Positions 42,643-50,069 of a DNA stretch of 50,069 bases are shown one piece after another (position 1 is the stretch's first letter; each line of letters opens with the position of its first letter). The position numbers were made by a program, and so were the translations under genes. Under the pieces are notes generated by a model, which was not told where the DNA came from, did not search any database, and saw nothing but the letters and a program-made list of their open reading frames with translations. This DNA is from a bacterium (GTDB lineage: Bacteria; BMS3Abin14). Where the stretch lies: positions 1 to 50,069 of the forward strand of contig JARGFZ010000019.1 of the NCBI GenBank assembly GCA_029210965.1, read 5' to 3'.

Positions 42643-43995
42643 ATGAAATTCCATCTCATTATATTTACTCGCTTCCCAATTCCCGGACGCACCAAAACCC
42701 GCCTCATCCCCGCCCTCGGTCCCGAGGGTGCAGCGGACCTTCAGCGGCAGATGACCGAACACACTCTGGCTGTCATGGGTCCCCTCAATAGTGAGGCAAT
42801 TCAGCTGCAGGTCAGATATGAGGGCGGCGAAGAATCCGACATGAAGAAATGGTTGGGGGAGGACCTTTCTTTTGTACCCCAGGGCGAGGGTGATCTGGGA
42901 GACTGCATGAGGCGCGCCTTCGCGGATTCCTTTAAAGAGGGGTTTGAAAAGGCCGTTATTGTCGGCACAGACTGTCCGTCCCTCGGTGCCGATGATGTAG
43001 CGGAAGCGTTGGATCTGTTGGAGGAAAACACCCTTGTCCTCGGGCCGGCCGCGGACGGCGGATACTACCTCATAGGGATCAGGTCCGATGCTCCCCAATG
43101 GCTTAATGAGCTTGTTTTTGAAAACATTCCGTGGGGGACAGACCAGGTGTTTAACACCACCGTGAACGTTCTTGCCGAAACGGGTCTTGATGTGGGACTT
43201 CTGAATGAAAAAGCAGACGTAGATGAACCTGAGGATCTTGTGCATTGGGATGAGGAACTCGGGAGCCAGGAGCCAGGAGCCGGGAGCCAGGATAAAGCGA
43301 ACCTTTCCATCTCAGTGATAATACCCACATTGAATGAGGAGGAGCGGATCGGGGAACTACTTGGTTGGCTTAAGAAAACAGATGTGGAGATCATTGTGGC
43401 TGACGGGGGGAGCACCGATGGAACTGTGGCTGTTTGTGAGAAAGCCGGGGTCAAGGTCGTTCAATCACCTGGAGGGCGGGCGGTCCAGATGAACGCCGGG
43501 GCGTCGGCAGCCTCAGGAGATGTCTTTCTCTTCCTCCACGCTGACACGAAACTTCCGGACCCGTTCGAGGACCGAGTGAGTGCGGCCATTTTGAAAGGTG
43601 CTGTGGCAGGGGCTTTTCTCTTCGGTACAGACAGCGATAAAGCCTCCATGAACGTCCTCGAAAATATGGCCCATTTCCGTACTTACCGCATGGGCATGGT
43701 TTACGGGGACCAGGCCATCTTCGCGACAAGGGAGGCGTTTTTCCGGGCCGGTGCCTACCCGGATCAGCCTATCATGGAAGACTACGAACTGTGGAAACGT
43801 CTGGGAAAGGTGGGAAAACGTGCAATCATCCCTCTCCCGGTAAGCACCTCTGCCCGAAAATGGGAGCAGCACGGCACATGGCGGCTCGCACTGATCCATC
43901 AAGTGATCATGTGGCTGTATCTGCTTGGAGTAAGCCCTGAGAGGCTGGCGAGGTGGTATAAGACAAGAATGCAGAACACAGAACGCAGAACGTAG
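42643..43995 (+). CDS. Fused DUF2064 (TIGR04282-type) and family 2 (TIGR04283-type) glycosyltransferase
   Basis: 450 residues. Residues 1-205 are the DUF2064 transferase domain (IIFTRFPIPGRTKTRLIPAL, VGTDCPSLGADDV, GPAADGGYYLIGI). Residues about 225-450 are a GT-A family 2 domain (SISVIIPTLNEEERI, VADGGSTDGT, FLFLHADTKLP, GDQAIFATREAF, EDYELWKRLG). Both types usually occur as separate neighbouring genes beside the ArsS-type radical SAM gene. The joining linker (ELGSQEPGAGSQDK) is encoded by a heptamer array (43261-43295), and the C-terminus (RMQNTERRT) by another. ATG 42643 is the domain start; an upstream extension is repeat-encoded. Confidence 0.9.
   Translation: MKFHLIIFTRFPIPGRTKTRLIPALGPEGAADLQRQMTEHTLAVMGPLNSEAIQLQVRYEGGEESDMKKWLGEDLSFVPQGEGDLGDCMRRAFADSFKEGFEKAVIVGTDCPSLGADDVAEALDLLEENTLVLGPAADGGYYLIGIRSDAPQWLNELVFENIPWGTDQVFNTTVNVLAETGLDVGLLNEKADVDEPEDLVHWDEELGSQEPGAGSQDKANLSISVIIPTLNEEERIGELLGWLKKTDVEIIVADGGSTDGTVAVCEKAGVKVVQSPGGRAVQMNAGASAASGDVFLFLHADTKLPDPFEDRVSAAILKGAVAGAFLFGTDSDKASMNVLENMAHFRTYRMGMVYGDQAIFATREAFFRAGAYPDQPIMEDYELWKRLGKVGKRAIIPLPVSTSARKWEQHGTWRLALIHQVIMWLYLLGVSPERLARWYKTRMQNTERRT
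43261..43295. repeat. Heptamer array encoding the interdomain linker
   Basis: GGGAGCC, AGGAGCC, AGGAGCC, GGGAGCC, AGGATAA, in frame between the two glycosyltransferase domains. Confidence 0.9.
43966..43993. repeat. Heptamer array at the glycosyltransferase stop
   Basis: AGAATGC, AGAACAC, AGAACGC, AGAACGT, encoding the last residues of the fusion protein. Confidence 0.8.
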
Positions 43996-44328
43996 AGAAA
44001 CCTTTAGTTGTACGATCCATCGGCTTGACCTTATTCTGCCCCCACACCCCCACACCCCCACGCCCCCACGCCCTCGCGTCACCGAGTCACCGCGTCCAAT
44101 GGTCTTCAATCCCTCCCCGTGTCTCCGCGTCATCGCTTCTCCGTGTCAGGCGCTCTCGCATCTTCCTCGCTCCTGCTTTTCAACATACTCCGTACTGCCC
44201 ATTCCCTCCCCATAAAGCACATCGATTTACTCAACAATTTTGTGGTAAAATTCAAATAGAGGGCGCAGGCCGCATCCAAAAGGAACCATCTGGCTCGGGT
44301 ATTTTTCAGCCAGGACCCTCAAGAAGGA
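43996..44328. other. Intergenic with octamer arrays
   Basis: 44039-44094 is seven 8-bp units changing gradually from CCCCCACA through CCCCCACG and CCCTCGCG to TCACCGCG. CCGTGTCT-like octamers follow near 44118-44150. No gene. Confidence 0.7.
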
Positions 44329-45815
44329 ATGGTGATCGTGAACGTTGAACCGCAGACACCGGAGAACCGTCTGATTCTGCTTACGGGAGCCACCGGCTAC
44401 ATTGGGGGGCGTCTTCTTAAGGCTCTGGAATCAAGGGGGGAGAGGGTCCGTTGTATTGTTCGTCACCCGTCTTATCTTGAGGGACGGATAGGGCCGAAAG
44501 CGGAGGTAATCCGCGGTGATGTGTTCCATCGAGACGGTCTGGCAAGAGCGCTTGAGGGCATTGATACCGCTTTTTATCTCGTGCACAGCATGGGGACAGG
44601 AAAGCGCTTCGATAAGCGGGACCGCGAAGCTGCCAACAATTTCGGTGAAGCGGCCAGGGCTGCCGGGGTCCGGCGCATCATTTATCTTGGCGGGCTGGCC
44701 CAGGGGACATGCCATTCATCACACCTGCGCAGCCGTCTTGAGGTCGGCTGTGTTCTCAGGGAAAGTGGGGTTCCCACGATCGAGTTCCGGGCGTCAATCA
44801 TAATAGGCTCCGGGAGCCTTTCCTTTGAGATGGTTCGATCCCTGGTTGAGCGCCTCCCCATAATGATCACCCCCACATGGGTCCGGTCCCTCGCCCAGCC
44901 TATCGCTGTAGAGGATGTCATCCAATATCTGCTTGAGGCCATGGATATACCCCTGGAGGGCAACGCTGTTTTCGAAGTTGGCGGCGCCGATCAAGTGTCC
45001 TACGAAGGGATCATGCGGGAGTACGCCAGGCAGCGAAATCTGAAAAGGATCATGATCCCGGTTCCTTTTTTTTCACCTGAGGCAGCGAGCTACTTCCTGG
45101 CGCTGGTGACGCCTCTTTATTTTCCGGTAGGCCGCAAGCTTATCGCTTCGGTCAAGAACGATACCGTGGTCATGGACCAGGCAGCCCTGGTATTTTTTTC
45201 GGTAAGACCCAAGGGACTGGAAGAAGCCATATCAAGGGCTATCGGGAACGAAGACCGGCAGTTCGCTGTCACCCATTGGTCCGATGCCCTTGCCGAAAAC
45301 AGCAACGAACACCATCTTTGGGGAGTTGCTTTCGGACCTCGACGTGTGGACTCCTACAGCAGGGTCATGGAGTTTCCCCCCGAGGAGGTTTATTTACCTA
45401 TCCAGCGTATCGGGGGGGAGAATGGTTGGTACACCTACCGCTGGCTATGGTGGACAAAGGGGTATCTGGACCGCTGGCTGGGCGGTGTTGGCATGCGGAC
45501 TGGACGGCGGGATCCCTATGACCTGCGGGTCGGCGATGCCATCGATTTCTGGCGGGTGGAAAAGCTTGTTCCGGGCCGCCTTCTCCTGCTTTTTGCTGAG
45601 ATGAAGCTTCCGGGTAGAGCGTGGATTTTTTCCAGATAACTCCCCATGAGAAAGGCTCAGAGGTCCGAATAACGGCTGTCTTCGATCCAAAGGGTATCTG
45701 GGGCAGGTGGTACTGGTATACGGTGTCTCCTTATCACTATCTGGTGTTCACGGGCATGTTAAAAGGCATTGCCAAGGCAGTGGAAAGCAACAGGAAGGAA
45801 TCAACGACGGCATGA
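44329..45815 (+). pseudogene. NAD(P)-binding SDR with DUF2867 domain, frameshifted near the 3' end
   Basis: Residues 10-250 are an atypical short-chain dehydrogenase fold (ILLTGATGYIGGRLLKALES, DTAFYLVHSMGTG, RRIIYLGGLA), followed by a DUF2867 region (WWTKGYLDRWLGGVGMRTGR, LLFAEMKLPGRAW). The frame stops at 45639, but the expected C-terminus (FFQITPHEKGSEVRITAVFD, then GRWYWYTVSPYHYLVFTGML) continues in another frame to 45815. The break is at a run of six T (about 45627-45632); one more T would restore the frame. It could be a homopolymer assembly error. The start may be ATG 44329 or GTG 44338. These proteins are thought to be membrane-associated oxidoreductases of unknown substrate. Confidence 0.8.
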
Positions 45816-45861
45816 CACCAACAGGTCGAAAATATCTATCGTGATCTAAGTTGAAAGAAAA

Positions 45862-46665
45862 TTACTTAACTGCTTGCGCCTTGAAAAAAGTGTAGCAGAA
45901 CGTTCCTCCAGGTTCCGCGGTCCTGTGAAGATCTCTTATCCCCTGGTCGAAAGTCTTCTGGTCAATGAGAGTTTCATCTGCCAGTTTATGACGCACCCCC
46001 TCCACCACTGCGGTGAAGGTGTTTCTGGTAAACCCTTCTGCGAGGGCGGGCCGGCTGTCATCAGCGTATATTACCCTGGGGGTCACATAGGGGTCCGTAA
46101 AGCCTGCCTGGACCATGAGGGGGTAGAGGCTTCGGCCAATATTAGCGTTTCCTCCCGAGCGGGCCTGCAGGAGAATCAGGCATTCGATGGCCTTTCTTGC
46201 TGCCTTGCTGTCCGGATGAAAGTATGCTGAACCGTGGTCACCTTCGATGACCGTCATTGTGCCCCCATCCTTGAGCACCCGCTTGAGCTCCATGAGTGTT
46301 TTGACCTGATCGCTCATGTACTCGAGGACGAAACACACGAACACATGATCAAAGGAGTCGTCTTCAAATTAAAGGGCATTTATGTTCTGGAGTTGGAACT
46401 GAACATTGCCGATGCCCTTGGCCTCTGCAAGACCTTTAGCCTGGGCGAGGGTCTCTTCCGAAATATCCACCGCGACGAATCGAGCCCCGGGACTGCGTTT
46501 TGCCAGGACAGCGGTCTGGGCACCCACACCACACCCGGCCTCGAGCACCTTGTGCCCGGCAGGGTAGAAAGTGTCAAAGTGCAGCAGGTCTGTCAGTGCC
46601 GAGGCCTGGTCGTGCAGCCGCTGGCCCTCCTCTGGTGCATATCCGTGCACACACCCTTCGCCCAT
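45862..46665 (-). pseudogene. Class I SAM-dependent methyltransferase with an in-frame stop
   Basis: From ATG 46665 (TGGAG upstream) the protein has CVHGYAPEEGQRLHDQASAL, SAM motif I VLEAGCGVGAQTAVLAKRSP and VAVDISEETLAQAK. After NVQFQLQNINAL a TAA (46369-46371) interrupts the same frame, which continues directly as FEDDSFDHVFVCFVLEYMSD and on to SAM-domain end sequences, stopping at 45862. Homologues usually have Pro, Gln or similar at the stop position; CAA to TAA would be a single change. Total about 267 residues. A real nonsense mutation or a sequence error are both possible. Confidence 0.85.
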
Positions 46666-46858
46666 TTTTTCTCCAGAAGGTGAAGAATGAATATGTTGAG
46701 CCCCTCTCGCAAGGTGTCCCGAAGAGACTTTTTTGGCCGGGTTTCCAGTTTAGCCCATAGACGTTACAACCTCCAAACGCGAGCTATAATAGGCTAATAA
46801 GAGGGGAATTAATACCGTTGCTAAAATGGGTGTGGCCGCCGGTTCCGGGAGGTGTGAT

Positions 46859-47080
46859 ATGCTGAAATTGGACCTTGACCGCGAGGAGCGGGAGGTTCTG
46901 GTGGATCTGCTGGAGACCAACTTGGCCGACTTGAGAATGGAGATCGGTGATAGTGTCCCTCTTGCCTACCGCGACATGTTGAGAAAAAAGAAGAAGGTTC
47001 TGGAGAAGACGGTGGCGTGCCTGAGGAGAGAAAGGTTTCTTCGAGTGGAGCCGATGGACCCCAAGGTGCCCCGGGTCTGA
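46859..47080 (+). CDS. Small conserved hypothetical protein (73 aa)
   Basis: From ATG 46859 with GGGAGG 8 nt upstream. An acidic then basic helical protein: LDLDREEREVLVDLLETNLA followed by DLRMEIGDSVPLAYRDML and a Lys-rich helix. Short helical proteins of this type occur in deltaproteobacterial-like genomes, without known function. No membrane segment. Confidence 0.7.
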   Translation: MLKLDLDREEREVLVDLLETNLADLRMEIGDSVPLAYRDMLRKKKKVLEKTVACLRRERFLRVEPMDPKVPRV

Positions 47081-47104
47081 GGGGCAATCTGTTTTAACGA
47101 TGAG

Positions 47105-47404
47105 TCAGGAACCGGCTAGTAAACTCCGAAATTCAGATAAACTATCTTCTGCCGGACGTTTTTGCCGTAATAGCAGCGCCAGTTCCCTCCGAGAGATCAA
47201 TTCAGCCCCAGCTTTTCCGGCGCGGCTTATCTCCCCACGGCGAATATCGCAATGCTCAGCATAAGTGGAGGCTCGATGGAGCGGCCTGCGTACGCCGATA
47301 ACCTTTAAAAAGGCGCGAAGCTCTGCCCGCCCGGACTTCCCGCACAGATCGGAAACGAGATGAGCCCAGCCATCACCGTTGGGTTTCTCCATAAATACCG
47401 CCAC
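47105..47404 (-). CDS. DUF4031 domain protein
   Basis: 99 residues from GTG 47404 (GGAGG upstream). It matches the DUF4031 pattern: VAVFMEKP, GDGWAHLVSDLCGKSGRAEL, RAFLKVIGVRRPLHRASTYA and AELISRRELALLLR near the end. Family members are small, usually about 90-110 residues, with conserved His and Arg; the function is unknown. A longer frame to 47431 lacks a good ribosome site. Confidence 0.8.
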   Translation of the reverse strand: MAVFMEKPNGDGWAHLVSDLCGKSGRAELRAFLKVIGVRRPLHRASTYAEHCDIRRGEISRAGKAGAELISRRELALLLRQKRPAEDSLSEFRSLLAGS

Positions 47405-47523
47405 CGACAACCTCCATCTCCATGCCCTCACTCACAATCGTGCCCGTTCCTTTCATCGTGGTCAAGGGGGGAAGAATAAGATCCGGGAGATATATTGTCC
47501 ATGGATCTTATTCCAGGGTCTTG

Positions 47524-47544
47524 TGTCTGGTGTCTAGTGTCTGG
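47524..47544. repeat. Heptamer array, TGTCTGG type
   Basis: TGTCTGG, TGTCTAG, TGTCTGG in the gap between the DUF4031 and zinc-ribbon genes. Confidence 0.75.
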
Positions 47545-47642
47545 TAACTATATCAGGTGCCAGTAGGAAAAATACGGAATGGTGCGTTAATACTGGAGCC
47601 ATGGGTGATTTACCTGAAACCCGAAACCGGAGCGAAACGACT

Positions 47643-47825
47643 ATGCCCCTCTACGAATTTAAGTGCAATAAATGTGGACATACCTTTGACAAGATCCTGA
47701 GCATTAAGGAAATGGAAACAGTCAAGCTTAACTGTCCGAAATGTGGATCGGATGACATCAAAAAGCTCATGTCCTCCGGAGGCGTCAAAATAGGGCTGGG
47801 AGGCTATTCGGGGAAAATAAGGTAG
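47643..47825 (+). CDS. FmdB-type zinc ribbon protein
   Basis: 60 residues from ATG 47643 (CGGAG upstream). The FmdB/Zn-ribbon layout is clear: MPLYEFKCNKCGHTFDKIL then LNCPKCGSDDIKKLMSSGG, with two CxxC pairs for one zinc. Such small proteins are proposed regulators, though most have no tested function. A heptamer array follows 5 bp after the stop. Confidence 0.9.
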   Translation: MPLYEFKCNKCGHTFDKILSIKEMETVKLNCPKCGSDDIKKLMSSGGVKIGLGGYSGKIR

Positions 47826-47830
47826 CATTC

Positions 47831-47879
47831 AGTACCCAGTACCCAGTACCCAGGACACAATACCCAGGAGCCAGGACAT
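47831..47879. repeat. Seven-unit heptamer array
   Basis: AGTACCC three times, then AGGACAC, AATACCC, AGGAGCC, AGGACAT. It links unit types (AGTACCC, AGGAGCC) seen separately at 39500 and 41987. Confidence 0.9.
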
Positions 47880-47895
47880 TGAATACTTTTACGAT

Positions 47896-48951
47896 ATGAC
47901 TTGGCGAAGATGTGTGATCATATTGGCGACACTTGCTATGGCGGTATGCTTGGCAGGATCATCTTTTGCTGAGGCCATGCCGCCGGAGGAGGTGTCTGTC
48001 ACAGTCTCAGCCGATGTCTTGCCGCCGGAGGACGGACGATACACCGGTCCCTGTATGGGTGATGAGGCGTTCGGGCGCACCTGGCTGGACCGGACTCACG
48101 CATACATTACGGAAATGCTTTGCCAGCCATCTGTGTGGTTCGATGGATTTTTCGGAAATAACAGGGCGGGTGAAGAGTGGCCGGGAAGTCTCATTCGCTG
48201 GCAGGGGGCCTATCGCCTGGATGAGCGGATGGACGAAACGGGCTATCGTTCGGAATTCAGGGCCAGCTTTCGGCTTCCCCGTATGACCAGCAAGTTCAGG
48301 CTCACCGTGGCGTCCGAGAGCGACAGCGACCCTGCGGATGTCCATCCCGACGACAGCCCTATAGCAGCGCCCACCGGTAACGGCAAATCGCCCGACAGCG
48401 GGGTGACAGCAGGCTGGAAATACTACCTTACAGATGTGAAAAGGGCCCGCATCAGTCTCGGGGGGGGCGTGAAGCTGGAAAATCCTTTAAAATCCTACCT
48501 ACGCCTTCGGCTGCGTTACACTCAACCCCTGGGCAGTTCCACCCTCTTCCGGTTTACTCCCATTGTAACCTGGGTCAGCGAAGAGGGCCTTAACCGCTCA
48601 CTGCGGCTCGACCTGGATCACAGACCCAGTGAAAAGATCCTCCTCAGAGCTTTACAGTCCTTTTCGCGCAAGGAACTGGACCCCGGAACCTCCTGGGGAA
48701 CCACCCTCACTTTGTTCGGTAGCCTGACATCAAGTACAGTTTTGGCGCTGGAAACGTCTGCCACGGGACTCTCCTACCCGGAGAACCACGTGGAGCGCTA
48801 CCGTTTGCTCTCCCGGCTTCGGTCCAATTATTTCAGAAAGTGGCTGTTTCTGGAGCTTGAGCCGGAATATTATTGGCCTGTTGATGATCTGGGCGAATAT
48901 CATCTGTTTCGAGCGATCACCTTTCGGCTGGAGATGCAGTTCTACAGCTGA
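47896..48951 (+). CDS. Secreted protein, probable outer-membrane beta-barrel, function unknown
   Basis: 351 residues. A signal peptide (1-25, cleavage near SSFAEA) precedes a Pro/Glu-rich segment and, from about residue 100, alternating amphipathic strands rich in Arg, Leu and aromatic residues (RSEFRASFRLPRMTSKFRLT, YLRLRLRYTQPLGSSTLFRF, YFRKWLFLELEPEYYWPV). The strand pattern suits an outer-membrane barrel, and the chain ends FRLEMQFYS, so a terminal aromatic is near but not at the end. I do not recognise a family. Confidence 0.75.
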   Translation: MTWRRCVIILATLAMAVCLAGSSFAEAMPPEEVSVTVSADVLPPEDGRYTGPCMGDEAFGRTWLDRTHAYITEMLCQPSVWFDGFFGNNRAGEEWPGSLIRWQGAYRLDERMDETGYRSEFRASFRLPRMTSKFRLTVASESDSDPADVHPDDSPIAAPTGNGKSPDSGVTAGWKYYLTDVKRARISLGGGVKLENPLKSYLRLRLRYTQPLGSSTLFRFTPIVTWVSEEGLNRSLRLDLDHRPSEKILLRALQSFSRKELDPGTSWGTTLTLFGSLTSSTVLALETSATGLSYPENHVERYRLLSRLRSNYFRKWLFLELEPEYYWPVDDLGEYHLFRAITFRLEMQFYS

Positions 48952-49060
48952 GAGTGTGTCTGTTCGCACCACTCATCGGTGCTGCACATCGGCGTAGCCT
49001 GCCGGTAATCCTTTGGTTATACAGTCTAAATCGATGTCGAGCTTCCAGAGGAGGTGGATA

Positions 49061-49414
49061 ATGGAGAACCTGAAAGAAAAGGTTCACAGCAGGGGACGGA
49101 AAGAGCGTCGTGATGGACTAAAGCGAATCACGACAATCGGCTGGGGGTTATTCTTCATCTGGCTCGGGTTTGTCCTGATGATCCATGCCGGGTCGGGGCT
49201 TATCCTTCTGGGAGTGGGCATTATCAGCCTTTGCATGCAGGTGGCGAGGAAGTACTCGGGGTTTGATTCAGACGGATTCTGGATCGTCGTGGGAACCCTT
49301 TTTGTGCTCGTGGGCCTCTGGGAAATGTTCGACATCAAGATGCCCTTTATGTCGGTGCTTCTTGTGATCATCGGTGGTGTGTTCCTTGTTTCGGCGATCA
49401 AGGGTAAGGGGTGA
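49061..49414 (+). CDS. Small membrane protein, function unknown
   Basis: 117 residues from ATG 49061 (GGAGG upstream). A charged N-terminus (KEKVHSRGRKERRDGLKR) is followed by about four hydrophobic helices (GWGLFFIWLGFVLMIHA, GLILLGVGIISLCMQVA, GFWIVVGTLFVLVGLWEMF, FMSVLLVIIGGVFLVSAI). Probably an inner-membrane protein. Confidence 0.7.
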   Translation: MENLKEKVHSRGRKERRDGLKRITTIGWGLFFIWLGFVLMIHAGSGLILLGVGIISLCMQVARKYSGFDSDGFWIVVGTLFVLVGLWEMFDIKMPFMSVLLVIIGGVFLVSAIKGKG

Positions 49415-49430
49415 CACGGTGAAGCGACGA

Positions 49431-49492
49431 TAAGGGAGTATGGGAGTGAGGGGGTATGGGAGTAAAACCTGAAACCTGAAACCTGAAACCTC
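49431..49492. repeat. Octamer array followed by heptamer array
   Basis: Four octamers (TAAGGGAG, TATGGGAG, TGAGGGGG, TATGGGAG; 49431-49462), then AAACCTG three times and AAACCTC (49465-49492). This is the clearest place where both array classes abut. Confidence 0.85.
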
Positions 49493-49746
49493 AACCGCAG
49501 GTTGGCGTCATCGCGAACCGTTACTCATGTGACCTGTCACGGCATAGCCGAAGGCGACGACGGAAGCGATCCCGGTTGCCATATAGACGATTTTTTTAAA
49601 CGCAGAGTTCGCTGTTTGTCGCGGCGTAGCTCAAAGCGAAAACGGAAAGGACCCAGAGGAAACCTTTGATCTTGGGGGTTTGAGCAATCAGGTGAGGCAC
49701 ATCAGTATATTCCAACCCGAAGATGCGTCTGAAGGGTAGGTCTGAA
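49493..49746. other. Repeat-bearing intergenic region
   Basis: Two copies of the TGTCACGGCATAGC ... GACGG-type dispersed segment (near 49535 and 49619); no gene. Confidence 0.5.
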
Positions 49747-50069
49747 TCAACCGGCAAGTAAACGTTCATCGATAGATTCAAAGAGTTGTTGTCTTGCCTC
49801 TTGCAGGCGCTTTGCCGCTTCATTATCGCTATGGAAACCGAGGATCTGGATCGGGAAAGTTTCAAGCAGAGCCGCCAGCGCTGGGATCATGAATTGCTCG
49901 GAGATCCGTTCGACGGTGAACACCACTTCGAGCTGGGTTACTTCATCCACCGCATTGATGTGATAGAGGCCCTTTCTCCCGTCCAGATCTCCTTGGTGGA
50001 CCGTATCGATGCGGATAAATCCCGGTCGTCCTTGCGGGTCGGGTTTGCGTCGGATACCGATCCTGTTTT
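49747..50069 (-). pseudogene. DDE transposase (integrase core) fragment, cut by the window edge
   Basis: The minus-strand frame enters from beyond 50069 and encodes part of an rve-type integrase catalytic core: PGFIRIDTVHQGDLDGRKGL with the first catalytic Asp, YHINAVDEVTQLEVV, and IQILGFHSDN with the second. After HSDN the usual GSEF is replaced by an unrelated helical tail (EAAKRLQEARQQLFESIDER) and a stop at 49747, so the region with the third catalytic Glu is lost. A truncated IS481/IS3-like remnant. Confidence 0.8.

Noticed and set aside
46366-46374. Genetic-code change (TAA read as an amino acid)
   Set aside because: Other genes in the window use TAA as a normal stop, so a local lesion is simpler.

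Overview
The window reads as a chromosomal segment of a Gram-negative bacterium with an outer membrane: it has apolipoprotein N-acyltransferase, lipoproteins, beta-barrel-like proteins and a diheme cytochrome c. The gene mix (tal-pgi fusion, arsenosugar radical SAM cluster, class II photolyase, PtsP, NodI/NodJ-type exporter) fits a Desulfobacterota or other deltaproteobacterial-type lineage. This placement is an inference from gene content only; there is no rRNA or marker phylogeny here.

Layout. 1-6.8 kb: a membrane GAF/nucleotide cyclase, lnt, a frameshifted outer-membrane protein gene, a single-domain cyclic-nucleotide-binding protein, and two small unknowns sharing a bidirectional terminator. 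7.2-12.4 kb: aldo/keto reductase, then a CIA30-like gene facing a SOUL / class II photolyase / DUF523-DUF1722 cluster. 12.4-15.9 kb: a decayed duplication in which a lipoprotein gene plus tRNA-Phe occurs twice, the second tRNA reduced to its 5' part, with a cytochrome c gene and an IS110-type remnant between. 16.1-25.8 kb: mostly minus-strand housekeeping genes (ABC exporter, HhH-GPD glycosylase, RDD protein, rsmE, tautomerase, prmA, ptsP, radC-like). 25.9-34.6 kb: yjbQ, a dUTPase-like gene, then a complete trpEGDCFBA operon behind a Trp-Trp-Trp leader peptide and two tandem terminators. 35.3-44 kb: tal-pgi and an arsS / TVP38 / MerA-like / glycosyltransferase cluster. 44.3-50 kb: a frameshifted SDR gene, a methyltransferase broken by one nonsense codon, small unknowns, a possible beta-barrel, and a truncated transposase at the right edge.

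The most unusual feature is the space between genes. Dozens of very short tandem arrays have a different sequence at almost every place but nearly always the same unit length: 7 bp, or 8 bp in a second class. They sit at gene ends, fill three of the gaps in the trp operon, form the C-termini of TrpE and TrpB, and encode the linker of a glycosyltransferase fusion. A 240-bp segment present twice in inverted orientation differs by exactly one 7-bp unit in its array, direct evidence that arrays change by whole units. A MITE-like element is also present twice, each copy with its own 5-bp target duplication; one copy splits a four-helix-bundle gene.

Several proteins lack a residue central to their family (cyclase transition-state Arg, cNMP-binding Glu, RsmE GPEGG Glu). 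Three reading frames are broken by a single small lesion, which could be real decay or assembly error.
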